Assembly: GCF_022548875.1 (NCBI RefSeq)
Contig: NZ_JAKZEW010000011.1
Span: 36,706-100,705 of the forward strand
Source of the DNA: Glycomyces sp. L485
GTDB lineage: Bacteria > Actinomycetota > Actinomycetes > Mycobacteriales > Micromonosporaceae
DNA: 64,000 nucleotides
Direction of reading: 5' to 3'
Shown here: positions 1 through 9,825 of the stretch, in pieces
Layout: every line of letters begins with the position of its first letter
Position numbering within the stretch: position 1 is the first letter of the stretch
The notes under the pieces: generated by a model
What the model saw: the letters and a program-made list of their open reading frames with translations, nothing else
The model's database searches: none
What the model was told of the DNA's origin: nothing
Position numbers and translations under genes: made by a program

Positions 1-522
1 GCCGTCGTCGCCCCGCTGTGGTGGGGCGCGATGGCCGGGCCCGCCGGGCTCGCGGCCTACCGCGCCGTGAACACCCTCGACGCGATGATCGGACACAAGT
101 CGCCGCGGTATCGCCGGTTCGGTTGGGCGGCCGCCCGACTCGACGACGCCGCCAACTGGATCCCGGCGCGCTGCGCGGCCGCTCTGGCGGTCGTCCTCGC
201 GCCGGTCGTCGGCGGCTCCCCGGGCAGCGCCGCGCGGATCTGGCACCGAGACGGCGGCGCGCATCCCAGCCCCAACGCCGGGCAGGTCGAGGCCGCTTTC
301 GCCGGGGCCCTCGACCGCACGCTCGGCGGCGGCGAGAACCGCTACCCCGGCCACACCGACACCCGGCCCGCGATGGGCGGGGGGCCCGCCCCGAACGCGG
401 CCGACCTGCGCCGAGCCGTCCGCCTCTCCGCGGCCGTGTCCGCCGCCGCCGCCGTCTGCGCGGCCGCAACGGCGTCAAGGCGACGCCCGCAGAGGGGCAA
501 ACGTGCCGGGAGGCTGCGATGA
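1..522 (+). CDS. cobD: Adenosylcobinamide-phosphate synthase CobD/CbiB, 3' end only
   Basis: Reading frame 1 is open from the first base, so the gene starts before the window; 173 residues of the C-terminal part are present. The visible piece has the family's conserved stretch around 'RAVNTLDAMIGH' and 'YRRFGW', later 'HPSPNAGQVEAAFAGAL', and ends in a hydrophobic helix followed by a basic tail. CobD/CbiB is an integral membrane enzyme that attaches the aminopropanol arm to adenosylcobyric acid. It sits at the head of the cobalamin operon seen here and overlaps cobQ by four bases (ATGA). Certain as to family; start, promoter and any upstream cobalamin riboswitch lie outside the window. Confidence 0.93.
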   Translation, partial: AVVAPLWWGAMAGPAGLAAYRAVNTLDAMIGHKSPRYRRFGWAAARLDDAANWIPARCAAALAVVLAPVVGGSPGSAARIWHRDGGAHPSPNAGQVEAAFAGALDRTLGGGENRYPGHTDTRPAMGGGPAPNAADLRRAVRLSAAVSAAAAVCAAATASRRRPQRGKRAGRLR

Positions 523-2081
523 GCGGCGCGATCCTACTGGCGGGCACGGGCTCCGACGTCGGCAAGAGCGTCATCACGGCGGGCGTCTGCCGCCACCTCA
601 AACGCCGAGGGGTCTCGGTGGCCCCGTTCAAGGCCCAGAACATGGCGCTCAATGCGGCCGTCACCGTCGACGGCGGCGAGATCGGCCGCGCCCAGGCCGC
701 CCAGGCCGCCGCCTGCGGCATCCCGCCCGAGACCGCCATGAACCCGATACTCATCAAGCCCACCGGCGAGCGCCACAGCCAGGTCGTCGTCATGGGCAGG
801 CCCGCGTTCGACGCCGGCGCGCGCGACTACCACCGGCGCCGCACCGCCCTCCTTCCCGCTGTGCTCGACGCCCTCAACGACCTCAAAGGACGATTCGACG
901 CCGTCGTCTGCGAAGGCGCCGGCAGCGCCGCCGAGATCAACCTGCGCCCGCACGACCTCGCCAACATGGGACTCGCCCGCGCGGCGAACATGCCCGTGCT
1001 GCTCATCGCCGACATCGACCGCGGCGGCGCCCTCGCCGCGCTCTACGGCACGCTCGCGCTGCTCGAACCCGACGACCAGGCGCTCATCGCCGGCTTCGTC
1101 ATCAACCGCTTCCGAGGCGACCCGGCCGTCCTCGAACCGGGACTGGAACAGCTGCGCGAACTCACGGGCCGCCCGTGCCTCGGTGTCCTTCCGCACCTGA
1201 ACGGCCTCGACTTCGACGCCGAGGACTCCCTCGCCCTCGACCGGCCCCTTGCAGCCATTGCGCCACTGGGGTCCGACAGTCTGGCGGTGTCGGTGGTACG
1301 GCTGCCGCGCATCGCCAACTTCACCGATGTGGACGCGCTGGCCGCCGAACCCGGCGTGTCCGTGCGATTCACCGACTCCGCCGCCGAGGTCCGCCGCGCC
1401 GACCTGGTGGTCCTGCCCGGCACCAAGAACACCGTCGGCGACCTCGCCTGGCTGCGCGACAACGGCCTGGCCGAGGCGATCGCCGACCGCGCCGCGGACG
1501 GCGGCCCCGTCATGGGGATCTGCGGCGGCTACCAGATGCTCGGCCGAGCGATCACCGACGACGTCGAGTCGCGCTCCGGCACCGTGCCGGGTCTGAGCCT
1601 GCTCCCGGTGACCTGCCAGTTCGCCGAGTCCAAGACCCTCGCGATGCACACCGGCACCGCCCCGGGACTCGGCGGCGCGCCCGCCGGAGGCTATTCCATC
1701 CGCCACGGCCGCCCCACCGTCCACGACGGCCGGACCTGGCTGCGCGACGCCCACGGCCGCGACGAGGGCTGCGTGGTCGGATCGGTGTGGGGGACCAGCT
1801 GGCACGGTGTCCTCGAACACGACGAGGCCCGTCGCGCCTTCCTGTCCATCGTGGCCGAGACCGCCGGACGCGAGTGGAAGCCCGGAGACGAGCCGTTCGC
1901 GGCCGTCCGGGAACGCCGCCTCGACCGCCTCGGCGACCTGGTCGCCGACCACCTCGACGTGAACGCGCTCGAAACGCTGCTGGCGGACGGCCCACCGGCC
2001 GACCTGCCGATCGCACCGCCGGGCGGCGCACCCGCGCCGCGCGTCTGGACTGGGGGAGAAGACGAACACCATGCCAATTGA
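519..2081 (+). CDS. cobQ: Cobyric acid synthase CobQ
   Basis: 520 residues, the usual CobQ length. It amidates adenosylcobyrinic acid a,c-diamide at positions b, d, e and g using glutamine and ATP. The N-terminal half is a dethiobiotin-synthetase-like ATPase with the modified P-loop 'GTGSDVGKS' near residue 10, followed by 'FKAQNMALN'. The C-terminal half is a class I glutamine amidotransferase with the nucleophile cysteine in 'GICGGYQMLG'. The ATG at 519 overlaps the cobD stop, and starting there removes an unrelated N-terminal run. The 3' end overlaps cobN by 11 bases, so translation of the two is probably coupled. No odd features. Confidence 0.97.
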   Translation: MSGAILLAGTGSDVGKSVITAGVCRHLKRRGVSVAPFKAQNMALNAAVTVDGGEIGRAQAAQAAACGIPPETAMNPILIKPTGERHSQVVVMGRPAFDAGARDYHRRRTALLPAVLDALNDLKGRFDAVVCEGAGSAAEINLRPHDLANMGLARAANMPVLLIADIDRGGALAALYGTLALLEPDDQALIAGFVINRFRGDPAVLEPGLEQLRELTGRPCLGVLPHLNGLDFDAEDSLALDRPLAAIAPLGSDSLAVSVVRLPRIANFTDVDALAAEPGVSVRFTDSAAEVRRADLVVLPGTKNTVGDLAWLRDNGLAEAIADRAADGGPVMGICGGYQMLGRAITDDVESRSGTVPGLSLLPVTCQFAESKTLAMHTGTAPGLGGAPAGGYSIRHGRPTVHDGRTWLRDAHGRDEGCVVGSVWGTSWHGVLEHDEARRAFLSIVAETAGREWKPGDEPFAAVRERRLDRLGDLVADHLDVNALETLLADGPPADLPIAPPGGAPAPRVWTGGEDEHHAN

Positions 2082-5000
2082 CGGCTCCGCAAGCGTCGCC
2101 GACGCGACCATCCTGTTCCTCACCACCGCCGACACCGAGATCCTGGCCGCGGCCGGCGCGGTCGACCGGCTTCCCCAGGATGCCCCGAAGCTGCGGGCGC
2201 TCAACCCGGCCCGCGCGGGAGGCGACGAGGACTGGATCGACACGGCCCTGGCCGACGTCCAGGTCGTCGTCGCCCGACTACTCGGCGGCCGCGCGGCCTT
2301 CCCCGAACTCTTCGACCAGCTGCGCGAACGCTGCGTCAAAGCAGGCATTCCGCTCCTGGCGCTCTCCGGCGAGGGATCCCCGGACGCCGAGCTCACCGCC
2401 CTGTCCACCGCCCCGACCGCCGCACTCGCCCAAGCCTTCGAATACCTGCGCCTCGGCGGGATCGACAACACCGAGCAGCTTCTGCGATTCCTGTCGGACA
2501 CGCTGCTGCTCACCGGGCTCGGCTTCGAGCCGCCCATCGAGCTGCCCGACCACGGCGTCTACCATCCCCGTGAGGCCGACCCGCTCGCCGCCGTCGATCC
2601 CGAACGGCCGCTCATCGGCGTCGTCTTCTACCGCTCGCACCTGGTCAGCGGCAACACCGCGTTCGTCGACGCCCTCATCGACGCGATCGAAGCCCAAGGG
2701 GCCCAGGCCGTCGGACTGCACTGCTACTCGCTGCGGCCCGACGCCGACGGGAGCGTCGGCCTGCTGTCCATGCTCGATGAAGCCGGGGTGAAGCCCGACG
2801 CGCTGCTCGTCACCGTCCTGGCCATGGGAGGCGCCACCGCCGCCGACACGCCCACCTGGAAGGCCGAGGCGCTCCAGCGACTCGGCGTCCCGGTCATCCA
2901 GGCGCTGGCCTCCACCGGATCTCGCCAGACCTGGGTCGACAGCGTCGCGGGTCTGTCCCCGATGGACACGGCGATGCAGATCGCGCTCCCCGAGTTCGAC
3001 GGCCGCGTCATCGGCGTCCCCTTCTCCTTCAAGGAACTCACCGAGGACGACGAGCGCATCGGTGGCCCGGTGATCCGCTACGTCGCCGACGCCGAACGCA
3101 CCGAGCGCGTCGCGGGCATCGCTGCCGGCCACGCCCGCCTGCGCCGGGTCCCACACTCGGACAAGCGGATCGCTCTGGTCTTGTCGAACTACCCGACCAA
3201 GCACAGCCGCATCGGCAACGGCGTCGGTCTCGACACCCCCGCCTCGTGCGCGGCGCTGCTGCGGCGCATGCGCGAGACCGGCTACGACCTCGGCGACGTC
3301 GACCCCCGCCTGCTGGAGGACTCGGACGCGCTCATCCACGCCCTGATCGACCGGGGCGGCTTCGACGCCGACCTGCTCACCGACGCCCAACTCGCCGCCG
3401 CCGACGCCAAACTGCCCGTCGAGGACTACGCCGCCTGGTTCAAGCTCCTGCCCGACGACCTGCGCGAATCCGTTGAAGCCCAATGGGGCCCGCCGCCCGG
3501 CGAGGTCCTGCTCACCCCCGACGGACGCAACCTGGTCACCGCCACCCTCCGCATGGGCAACGTGGTCCTCGCGATCCAGCCGCCGCGAGGCTTCGGCGAC
3601 GACCCCGTGGCGATCTACCACGACCCCGAACTGCCGCCCACCCATCAGTACCTGGGAGCGTACTGGTGGATCACCCGCGTCTTCGGCGCCGACGCGATCG
3701 TCCACGTCGGCAAGCACGGCACCCTCGAATGGCTGCCGGGCAAGGGCGTCGGCCTCTCGGCCACCTGCGCGACCGACGCCGCCCTGACCGACGTGCCGCT
3801 GTTCTACCCGTTCGTCGTCAACGACCCCGGCGAGGGCACGCAGGCCAAGCGCCGCGCCCACGCGGTCATCGTCGACCACCTGGTGCCCCCGATGATGCGC
3901 GCCGAGACCTACGACGAGCTCACGAGACTGGAGCAGCTGCTCGACGAGCACGCCGAACTCGAACTGCTCGACCCGACCAAGCTCGCGGCCATCCGCGAGC
4001 AGATCTGGGCGCTGCTGGTCGAGGCGAACATCGCCCGCGAACTCGACGTCGAGGCCATGCCCGGCGAAGACGACTTCGGCGACCTCATCACCCACGTCGA
4101 CGGGCACCTGTGCGAGATCAAGGACCTCCAGATCCGCGACGGCCTCCACATCCTCGGCGCGCCGCCGGACGGCGAGCAGTTGCGCGGCCTGGTCAGGGCG
4201 ATCCTGCGCCTGCCCCAAGGCGACACCCCGGGCCTGCGCTCCGTCGTCGCCGCCGAGTTCGGATTCGACGAGGCCGAACTGACTCGTGACGGCGGCGTCC
4301 GCGTCGAGGCCGACACCACCGCGCTGACCCGCCTCGCCCCCGGCCCGGCCGCCACCCGCGGCGACGTCCTCGACCGGCTCGACCACCTTACCGGCGCCAT
4401 GGTGGAGGACCTGGCCGAGTCCGGCTGGGATCCCGAAGCCGACAATCAGATTGTCGACAATAGACTGAGGCGTTCCGCGCCGGCCGTCGCCGACGTGCTC
4501 CGCTTCGCCTGCACCGAGGTCGTGCCCCGCGTCCGCGCCTCCGCCGCCGAGATCGACCGGCTCCTATCGGCCCTCGACGGTCGGTACCTGCCGGCCGGAC
4601 CCTCCGGTTCGCCCACCCGCGGACGCCTCGACGTGCTCCCCACCGGCAAGAACTTCTACTCCGTCGACCCCAAGAGCCTGCCGAGCCGCCTGTCCTGGGA
4701 CGTCGGCGTCAAGCTCGCCGACGCGCTCCTCGCCACCCACGAGGAGCGGCGCGGGAGCCTGCCCGAGACCGTCGGCATCGTCGTGTGGGGCACCGCCAAC
4801 ATGCGCACGCACGGCGACGACATCGCCGAGATCCTCGCCCTGCTCGGCGTCCGCCCGGTCTGGCACGAGGAGACCCGCCGCGTCGTCGACCTTGAGGTCG
4901 TCGACCTCGCCGAGCTCGGCCGCCCCCGCATCGACGTCACCGTCCGCATCTCCGGCTTCTTCCGCGACGCCTTCCCGCACCTCGTGGCCCTCGTCGACCG

Positions 5001-5865
5001 CGCCGTGGAGACGGTCGCGGCACTGGACGAGCCGCTCGAAGCGAACTTCGTGCGAGCCCACGCCCTCGCCGACCTCGAACGGCTGCAAGCCGAAGGCATC
5101 ACCGGCGCCGCGGCCCGGCGGCGATCGACCGCGCGGATCTTCGGTGCCAGGCCCGGCGCCTACGGGGCCGGACTTCTGCCGCTCATCGACGCCCGCAACT
5201 GGCGCGACACCGCCGACCTCGCCGAGGTCTTCACCGTCTGGTCCGGCCACGCCTACGGCCGCGGCCTCGACGGCGTCGAGGCGCACGACGACCTGCACGC
5301 CAACCTGCGGCGCGTCCAGGTCGCCGTGAAGAACACCGACACCCGCGAGCACGACATCCTCGACTCCGACGACTACTTCCAGGAGCACGGCGGGATGATC
5401 GCCGCGATCCGCCACCTCACCGGGGCCGCCCCCGAAGCCTTCATCGGCGACTCCTCCGACCCGTCCCGCCCGGCCGCCCGCACGCTCGGCCAGGAGGTCG
5501 ACCGGGTCTTCCGCTCCCGCGTGGTCAACCCGCGCTGGATCGCCAGCATGCGGCGCCACGGCTACAAGGGAGCCTTCGAACTCGCCGCCACAGTGGACTA
5601 CATGTTCGGATACGACGCCACCGCGAACGTCGTGAAGGACTGGCAGTACGCCAAGGTCACCGAGTCCTACGTCCTCGACGAGGACGTGCGGGACTTCATG
5701 GAGGACTCCAACCCGTGGGCGCTGCACGGCATCACCGAGCGGCTCCTCGAAGCCGTCGAGCGGGGACTGTGGGCCGAACCCGATCCAGAGCTGCTCGACA
5801 AGTTGCGCCAGGCCCACCTCGACGCCGAAGGCGCGGTCGAGGACCGAGGAGAGGAACGAGCATGA
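2071..5865 (+). CDS. cobN: Cobaltochelatase large subunit CobN
   Basis: 1264 residues, matching the CobN/BchH/ChlH family. It is the porphyrin-binding and catalytic subunit that inserts Co2+ into hydrogenobyrinic acid a,c-diamide in the late-insertion (oxygen-dependent) route. Characteristic blocks include 'HVGKHGTLEWLPGKG' in the middle and 'YGAGLLPLIDARNW' and 'DSDDYFQEHGGM' in the C-terminal third. A purine-rich ribosome site (GGGGGAGAA) precedes the ATG. It is followed with a four-base overlap by its AAA+/VWA partner, the standard actinobacterial pairing. CobN alone does not establish a purely aerobic pathway, because the same operon carries cbiX, cbiD and cbiG. Confidence 0.96.
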   Translation: MPIDGSASVADATILFLTTADTEILAAAGAVDRLPQDAPKLRALNPARAGGDEDWIDTALADVQVVVARLLGGRAAFPELFDQLRERCVKAGIPLLALSGEGSPDAELTALSTAPTAALAQAFEYLRLGGIDNTEQLLRFLSDTLLLTGLGFEPPIELPDHGVYHPREADPLAAVDPERPLIGVVFYRSHLVSGNTAFVDALIDAIEAQGAQAVGLHCYSLRPDADGSVGLLSMLDEAGVKPDALLVTVLAMGGATAADTPTWKAEALQRLGVPVIQALASTGSRQTWVDSVAGLSPMDTAMQIALPEFDGRVIGVPFSFKELTEDDERIGGPVIRYVADAERTERVAGIAAGHARLRRVPHSDKRIALVLSNYPTKHSRIGNGVGLDTPASCAALLRRMRETGYDLGDVDPRLLEDSDALIHALIDRGGFDADLLTDAQLAAADAKLPVEDYAAWFKLLPDDLRESVEAQWGPPPGEVLLTPDGRNLVTATLRMGNVVLAIQPPRGFGDDPVAIYHDPELPPTHQYLGAYWWITRVFGADAIVHVGKHGTLEWLPGKGVGLSATCATDAALTDVPLFYPFVVNDPGEGTQAKRRAHAVIVDHLVPPMMRAETYDELTRLEQLLDEHAELELLDPTKLAAIREQIWALLVEANIARELDVEAMPGEDDFGDLITHVDGHLCEIKDLQIRDGLHILGAPPDGEQLRGLVRAILRLPQGDTPGLRSVVAAEFGFDEAELTRDGGVRVEADTTALTRLAPGPAATRGDVLDRLDHLTGAMVEDLAESGWDPEADNQIVDNRLRRSAPAVADVLRFACTEVVPRVRASAAEIDRLLSALDGRYLPAGPSGSPTRGRLDVLPTGKNFYSVDPKSLPSRLSWDVGVKLADALLATHEERRGSLPETVGIVVWGTANMRTHGDDIAEILALLGVRPVWHEETRRVVDLEVVDLAELGRPRIDVTVRISGFFRDAFPHLVALVDRAVETVAALDEPLEANFVRAHALADLERLQAEGITGAAARRRSTARIFGARPGAYGAGLLPLIDARNWRDTADLAEVFTVWSGHAYGRGLDGVEAHDDLHANLRRVQVAVKNTDTREHDILDSDDYFQEHGGMIAAIRHLTGAAPEAFIGDSSDPSRPAARTLGQEVDRVFRSRVVNPRWIASMRRHGYKGAFELAATVDYMFGYDATANVVKDWQYAKVTESYVLDEDVRDFMEDSNPWALHGITERLLEAVERGLWAEPDPELLDKLRQAHLDAEGAVEDRGEERA

Positions 5866-7874
5866 CCTACCCGTTCAGCGCCCTCGTCGGCCAGGAACGG
5901 CTCACCGCCGCGCTCCTGCTCGGCGCTGTCGACCCGCGCATCGGCGGGGTCCTCGTGCGCGGCTCCAAGGGCTCGGCCAAATCGACGGCCGTGCGCGGCC
6001 TCGCCGCGCTCCTGCCCGACATCGCCACCCGCGCCGGCTGCGGGTACAACTGCCCGCCCGACCATCCCGCCGAGCTGTGCCCCACCTGCGAGGACGCACC
6101 GGTCCAGCACCGCCCGACCCCGCTGGTCGAACTCCCCGTCGGCGCCTCCGAAGACCGGCTCATCGGCTCGATCGATCTCGAACGCGCCCTCACCGACCGG
6201 GTTCGCACCTTCCAACCCGGACTGCTCGCCCGCGCCCACCGAGGACTGCTCTACGTGGACGAGGTCAACCTGCTCGACGACCACCTCGTCGACGCGCTCC
6301 TCGACGCCGCCGCCATGGGCGTCAACCACATCGAACGCGAAGGCGTCTCGGCTCGCCATCCAGCGAGATTCCAACTCGTCGGCACCATGAACCCCGAGGA
6401 AGGCGAACTGCGACCGCAGCTGCTCGACCGGTTCGGCCTCACCGTCGAGACCGCCGCTCCCGCCGACGCATCCGACCGCGCCGAGGTGGTGCGCCGACGC
6501 CTCGCCCACGACGGCGACCCCGAGCGATTCGCCGACCGGTTCGCGGACGACGAGCGACTCCTGGCCGAGCGCCTGGTCGCGGCCCGGCGCCTCCTCGACC
6601 AGGTCGCGCTCACCGACGCGTGGCTGGTGAAGATCGCCGAGGTCTGCGCGGCGTTCGGCGTCGACGGGATGCGTGCCGACATCGTCACCGCCCGGACCGC
6701 CACCGCGCTGGCGGCCTGGGACGGGCGCACCGATGTCACCCGTGCCGACGTCCGCGAGGCCTGCCTGCTCGCGCTCCCGCACCGCCGCCGCCGGGGACCG
6801 TTCGACGACCCCGGCATAGACGAGGACGAACTCGACCGCCTCCTCGGCGACGACGAACCCGAACCGCCCCGAGAAGGCCCCGACGACGACCCCGACGACG
6901 GCGACGACCCCGACGAGACCGGGCCGACCCCGTCCGGACCGGGAGACCAAGGCCGACCGTCCGAACCGCAGGGCACGCCGCGGCACGGACCCGCCCCGCA
7001 GCCGTCCGAAGCGGACGCCCCCGGCGAGCGCCGGGACGACCTCGCCCCGGCGCCCTCGGGCCGCGTCGAAGCCCCGACCGAGACCCCGAGGTCGGCGAAC
7101 CTCATCACCGCCCCGCAGCGCCGCCTCGGCGCCGCCGGCCGCCGCAGCCGGGGCCGGTCCCGCCGGGGAGCCGCCGTCCGGGCCAGGCCGCTCCGCGCCG
7201 GAGAGACGCCCCGCGCCGCCGACCTCGCCGCCTCGCCGACGCTCACAGCCGCCGCCGCGCGCTCCGGCCCGATCCAGGTCGGCCGGGCCGACCTGCGCCA
7301 CTACGAACGCTCGGGGAAGCAGGGCCACCTCATCGTCCTGTGCGTCGACGCCTCCGGGTCGATGGGCGCCCGCCGCCGCATGGGCGCGGTCAAAGGCGCC
7401 GTCCGCGCCCTGCTGTTCGACGCCTACCAGCGCCGCGACCTGGTCTCCCTGGTCACCTTCCGCGGCAGGGACGCCGAGACCGTGCTGCCGCCGACCGCGG
7501 GCGTCGAACTGGCCGAACGCCGCCTCGCCGTCCTGCCCACCGGCGGCCGCACCCCGCTCGCCGCCGGGCTTCTGCGAGCCGCCGACCTCGTCGAACGCCA
7601 TGCCCGACGCGACCCCGACCGACGCCCGCTCCTCGTCGCCGTCACCGACGGCCGCGCCAACGCCGGGCCCGACGCGGTCGACGAGGCCCACCGGGCCGCG
7701 AACCTCCTGGCCGCCAAGGACGTACCCGGCCTGGTCGTCGACACCGAATCCGGGTTCGTCCGCACCGGCCTGGCCGCCGAGCTGGCCCGCCACCTCGCCG
7801 CGCCCTGCGTCGAACTCGACCGGTTCGCCTCCGGCGATCTCGCCCGCACCATCCGCCTCGCCACCGGCCGTTGA
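5862..7874 (+). CDS. Cobaltochelatase ATPase subunit (fused BchI/BchD-type AAA+ and VWA)
   Basis: 670 residues. The N-terminal half (about 1-310) is an AAA+ module with Walker A in 'GSKGSAKST' and Walker B in 'LLYVDEVNLLDD'. A proline- and acid-rich linker (about 325-410) leads to a C-terminal von Willebrand A domain whose MIDAS motif is 'VDASGSMG'. This fused architecture replaces the separate CobS and CobT chelatase subunits of Gram-negative bacteria and powers metal insertion by CobN. The ATG at 5862 overlaps the cobN stop (ATGA). Such proteins are often mislabelled as magnesium chelatase; the position directly after cobN makes cobalt the probable metal. Confidence 0.93.
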   Translation: MTYPFSALVGQERLTAALLLGAVDPRIGGVLVRGSKGSAKSTAVRGLAALLPDIATRAGCGYNCPPDHPAELCPTCEDAPVQHRPTPLVELPVGASEDRLIGSIDLERALTDRVRTFQPGLLARAHRGLLYVDEVNLLDDHLVDALLDAAAMGVNHIEREGVSARHPARFQLVGTMNPEEGELRPQLLDRFGLTVETAAPADASDRAEVVRRRLAHDGDPERFADRFADDERLLAERLVAARRLLDQVALTDAWLVKIAEVCAAFGVDGMRADIVTARTATALAAWDGRTDVTRADVREACLLALPHRRRRGPFDDPGIDEDELDRLLGDDEPEPPREGPDDDPDDGDDPDETGPTPSGPGDQGRPSEPQGTPRHGPAPQPSEADAPGERRDDLAPAPSGRVEAPTETPRSANLITAPQRRLGAAGRRSRGRSRRGAAVRARPLRAGETPRAADLAASPTLTAAAARSGPIQVGRADLRHYERSGKQGHLIVLCVDASGSMGARRRMGAVKGAVRALLFDAYQRRDLVSLVTFRGRDAETVLPPTAGVELAERRLAVLPTGGRTPLAAGLLRAADLVERHARRDPDRRPLLVAVTDGRANAGPDAVDEAHRAANLLAAKDVPGLVVDTESGFVRTGLAAELARHLAAPCVELDRFASGDLARTIRLATGR

Positions 7875-7885
7875 CAGGGGAAGAC

Positions 7886-8482
7886 ATGACCACCGAACGC
7901 AGCCAGTACGACGGCGCCACCGAAGGCGCCACCGCCGACACCCAGCCGAAGAGGCGCAAACGCGAGACGCCGCTGCTCATGGTCCACACCGGAACCGGCA
8001 AGGGCAAGTCCACGGCCGCGTTCGGAATGATGATGCGCGCCTGGAGCCAGGAGTGGCCCATCGCGGTCTTCCAGTTCGTCAAGTCCGGCAAGTGGCGGGT
8101 CGGCGAGCAGGCCGCCGCCGAGAAGCTCGGCGGCATCGACTGGTTCAAGATGGGCGACGGCTGGTCGTGGACCAGCCGCGACCTCGCCGAGTCGGCCGAC
8201 CTCGCCCGTGAGGGCTGGGAGGAGGTCAAGCGCTGCCTGGCCGAGGAGCGCTACCGCTTCTACCTGCTCGACGAGTTCACCTACCCCATGAAGTGGGGCT
8301 GGGTCGACACCGCCGACGTCGTCGAGACGCTGAAGCACCGTCCCGGCTGGCAGTACGTCATGATCACCGGCCGCGACGCCCCTGCCGAACTGGTGGACGC
8401 GGCCGATCTGGTCACCGAGATGACGAAGGTCAAGCACCCGCTCGACCAGGGCTGGCGCGGCCAGAAGGGCATCGAATGGTGA
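7886..8482 (+). CDS. cobO: Cob(I)yrinic acid a,c-diamide adenosyltransferase CobO
   Basis: 198 residues, the CobO/BtuR/CobA family size. It transfers the 5'-deoxyadenosyl group of ATP to the cobalt of reduced corrinoids. The P-loop 'GTGKGKSTAAFG' lies near residue 38, and the conserved 'LLDEFTYPMKWGW' and 'MITGRDAP' blocks are present. About 30 polar residues precede the core, as is common in actinobacteria. The ATG at 7886 has a GGGGAAG ribosome site; an eleven-base gap separates it from the chelatase gene, the only real gap in the operon. The end overlaps cobB by seven bases. Confidence 0.96.
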   Translation: MTTERSQYDGATEGATADTQPKRRKRETPLLMVHTGTGKGKSTAAFGMMMRAWSQEWPIAVFQFVKSGKWRVGEQAAAEKLGGIDWFKMGDGWSWTSRDLAESADLAREGWEEVKRCLAEERYRFYLLDEFTYPMKWGWVDTADVVETLKHRPGWQYVMITGRDAPAELVDAADLVTEMTKVKHPLDQGWRGQKGIEW

Positions 8483-9825
8483 ACGTGCCGCGCGTCGTGG
8501 TCGCCGGGACCCGCTCCGGGGTCGGCAAGACCACCGTGGCGACCGGTCTCATGGCCGCCCTGCGCGGCCTCGGCCTGCGCGTCTCGGGCCACAAGGTCGG
8601 GCCCGACTTCATCGATCCGAGCTACCACGCGCTGGCCTGCGGACGGCCCCCGCGCAACCTGGACGCGTTCATGCACGGCCCCGACCTCGTCGCGCCGCTG
8701 CTCGCCCACGGTGCGGCGGGAGCCGACATCGCCGTCGTGGAGGGCGTCATGGGCCTGTTCGACGGCCGGGCCGGGACCGGCGAGGCCTCCACGGCCCACA
8801 TCGCCCACCTGCTCGACGCCCCGGTGGTGCTCGTGGTCGACGCCGCCTCGCAGTCGCGTTCGGTCGCCGCCGAAGTCCACGGCTTCGCCAGTTTCGATCG
8901 ATCGATAGAAATCGCCGGGGTCGTACTCAACCGGGTTGCCTCCGACCGGCACGAGCAGATCCTTCGCGAAGCCCTCGCCGACTCGGGCGTCCCCGTCGTC
9001 GGGGTGCTGCGGCGCGGCGAGCAGATCGCGACGCCTTCGCGGCACCTGGGCCTGGTCCCGGCCGCCGAACGCCGGCCCGAGGCCCTGGCGCTCGTGGAGA
9101 CCCTGGGGCGCACCGTGTCCCAAAGCATGGACCTGGAGGCGGTGCTGCGCATCGCCCGCTCCGCGCCCGCCCTGGAGGCCGAGCCGTGGCGGCCCGAACC
9201 GGGAACCGTCCCCGGCCGCCCGGTGGTGGCCGTCGCGGGAGGCCCGGCGTTCACCTTCGTCTACACCGAGCACCGCGAACTCCTCGAAGCGGCCGGAGCC
9301 GAGGTCGCCGACGTGGACCCCCTGCGCGATGAAGCCCTCCCGGAGGGGACCGGAGCGGCCTATCTGGGCGGAGGCTTCCCGGAGGTACACGCCTCGGAAC
9401 TGGCCGCCAACACCGGGCTCGCCGCCGACCTGCGAGTGCTCGCCGAGGCGGGAGGTCCGATCGTGGCCGAATGCGGTGGCCTGCTCTACCTGTGCCGCCG
9501 CCTGGACGGCCACCGGCTGGTCGGTTTGATCGACGCCGAGGCCGAGTTCACCGAGCGGCTGACGCTCGGCTACCGCACCGCCCGCGCCGCGTCCTCCGGC
9601 CCCCTCGGACCCGAGGGCATGGCCGTGCGCGGACACGAGTTCCACCGCACCGCCGTCCTTCCCGGGTCCGGCACGCCTTCGGCCTGGACCTTCGAGGACG
9701 GCCGGCCCGAAGGCTTCAACTCCCGCGGCGTCCACGCCAGTTTTCTCCATACCGCCTGGACCGGTGCCCCCGAGATGGCACGGTGTCTGGTGGCATCCGC
9801 ACACGCAAGGGAGGCAACGGTATGA
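8476..9825 (+). CDS. cobB: Cobyrinic/hydrogenobyrinic acid a,c-diamide synthase CobB (CbiA)
   Basis: 449 residues. It amidates the a and c carboxyl groups of the corrin ring. The N-terminal domain has the P-loop 'GTRSGVGKTT' and 'VVEGVMGLFDG'; the C-terminal class I amidotransferase domain has the cysteine in 'ECGGLLYL' and 'GHEFHRT'. Two starts are possible: ATG at 8476 or the adjacent GTG at 8479, which would give the GTGA overlap seen repeatedly in this operon; the protein differs by one residue. Its substrate level (cobyrinic versus hydrogenobyrinic acid) cannot be told from sequence and depends on which chelatase operates. Confidence 0.95.
   Translation: MVNVPRVVVAGTRSGVGKTTVATGLMAALRGLGLRVSGHKVGPDFIDPSYHALACGRPPRNLDAFMHGPDLVAPLLAHGAAGADIAVVEGVMGLFDGRAGTGEASTAHIAHLLDAPVVLVVDAASQSRSVAAEVHGFASFDRSIEIAGVVLNRVASDRHEQILREALADSGVPVVGVLRRGEQIATPSRHLGLVPAAERRPEALALVETLGRTVSQSMDLEAVLRIARSAPALEAEPWRPEPGTVPGRPVVAVAGGPAFTFVYTEHRELLEAAGAEVADVDPLRDEALPEGTGAAYLGGGFPEVHASELAANTGLAADLRVLAEAGGPIVAECGGLLYLCRRLDGHRLVGLIDAEAEFTERLTLGYRTARAASSGPLGPEGMAVRGHEFHRTAVLPGSGTPSAWTFEDGRPEGFNSRGVHASFLHTAWTGAPEMARCLVASAHAREATV

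Noticed and set aside
534..2537. Long open frames on the strand opposite to cobQ, cobN and most other genes
   Set aside because: They mirror the real genes, have reversed codon-position bias and no recognisable domains; expected in very GC-rich coding DNA.
5862..7874. Magnesium chelatase for bacteriochlorophyll
   Set aside because: No photosynthesis genes; it lies inside the cobalamin operon directly after cobN.
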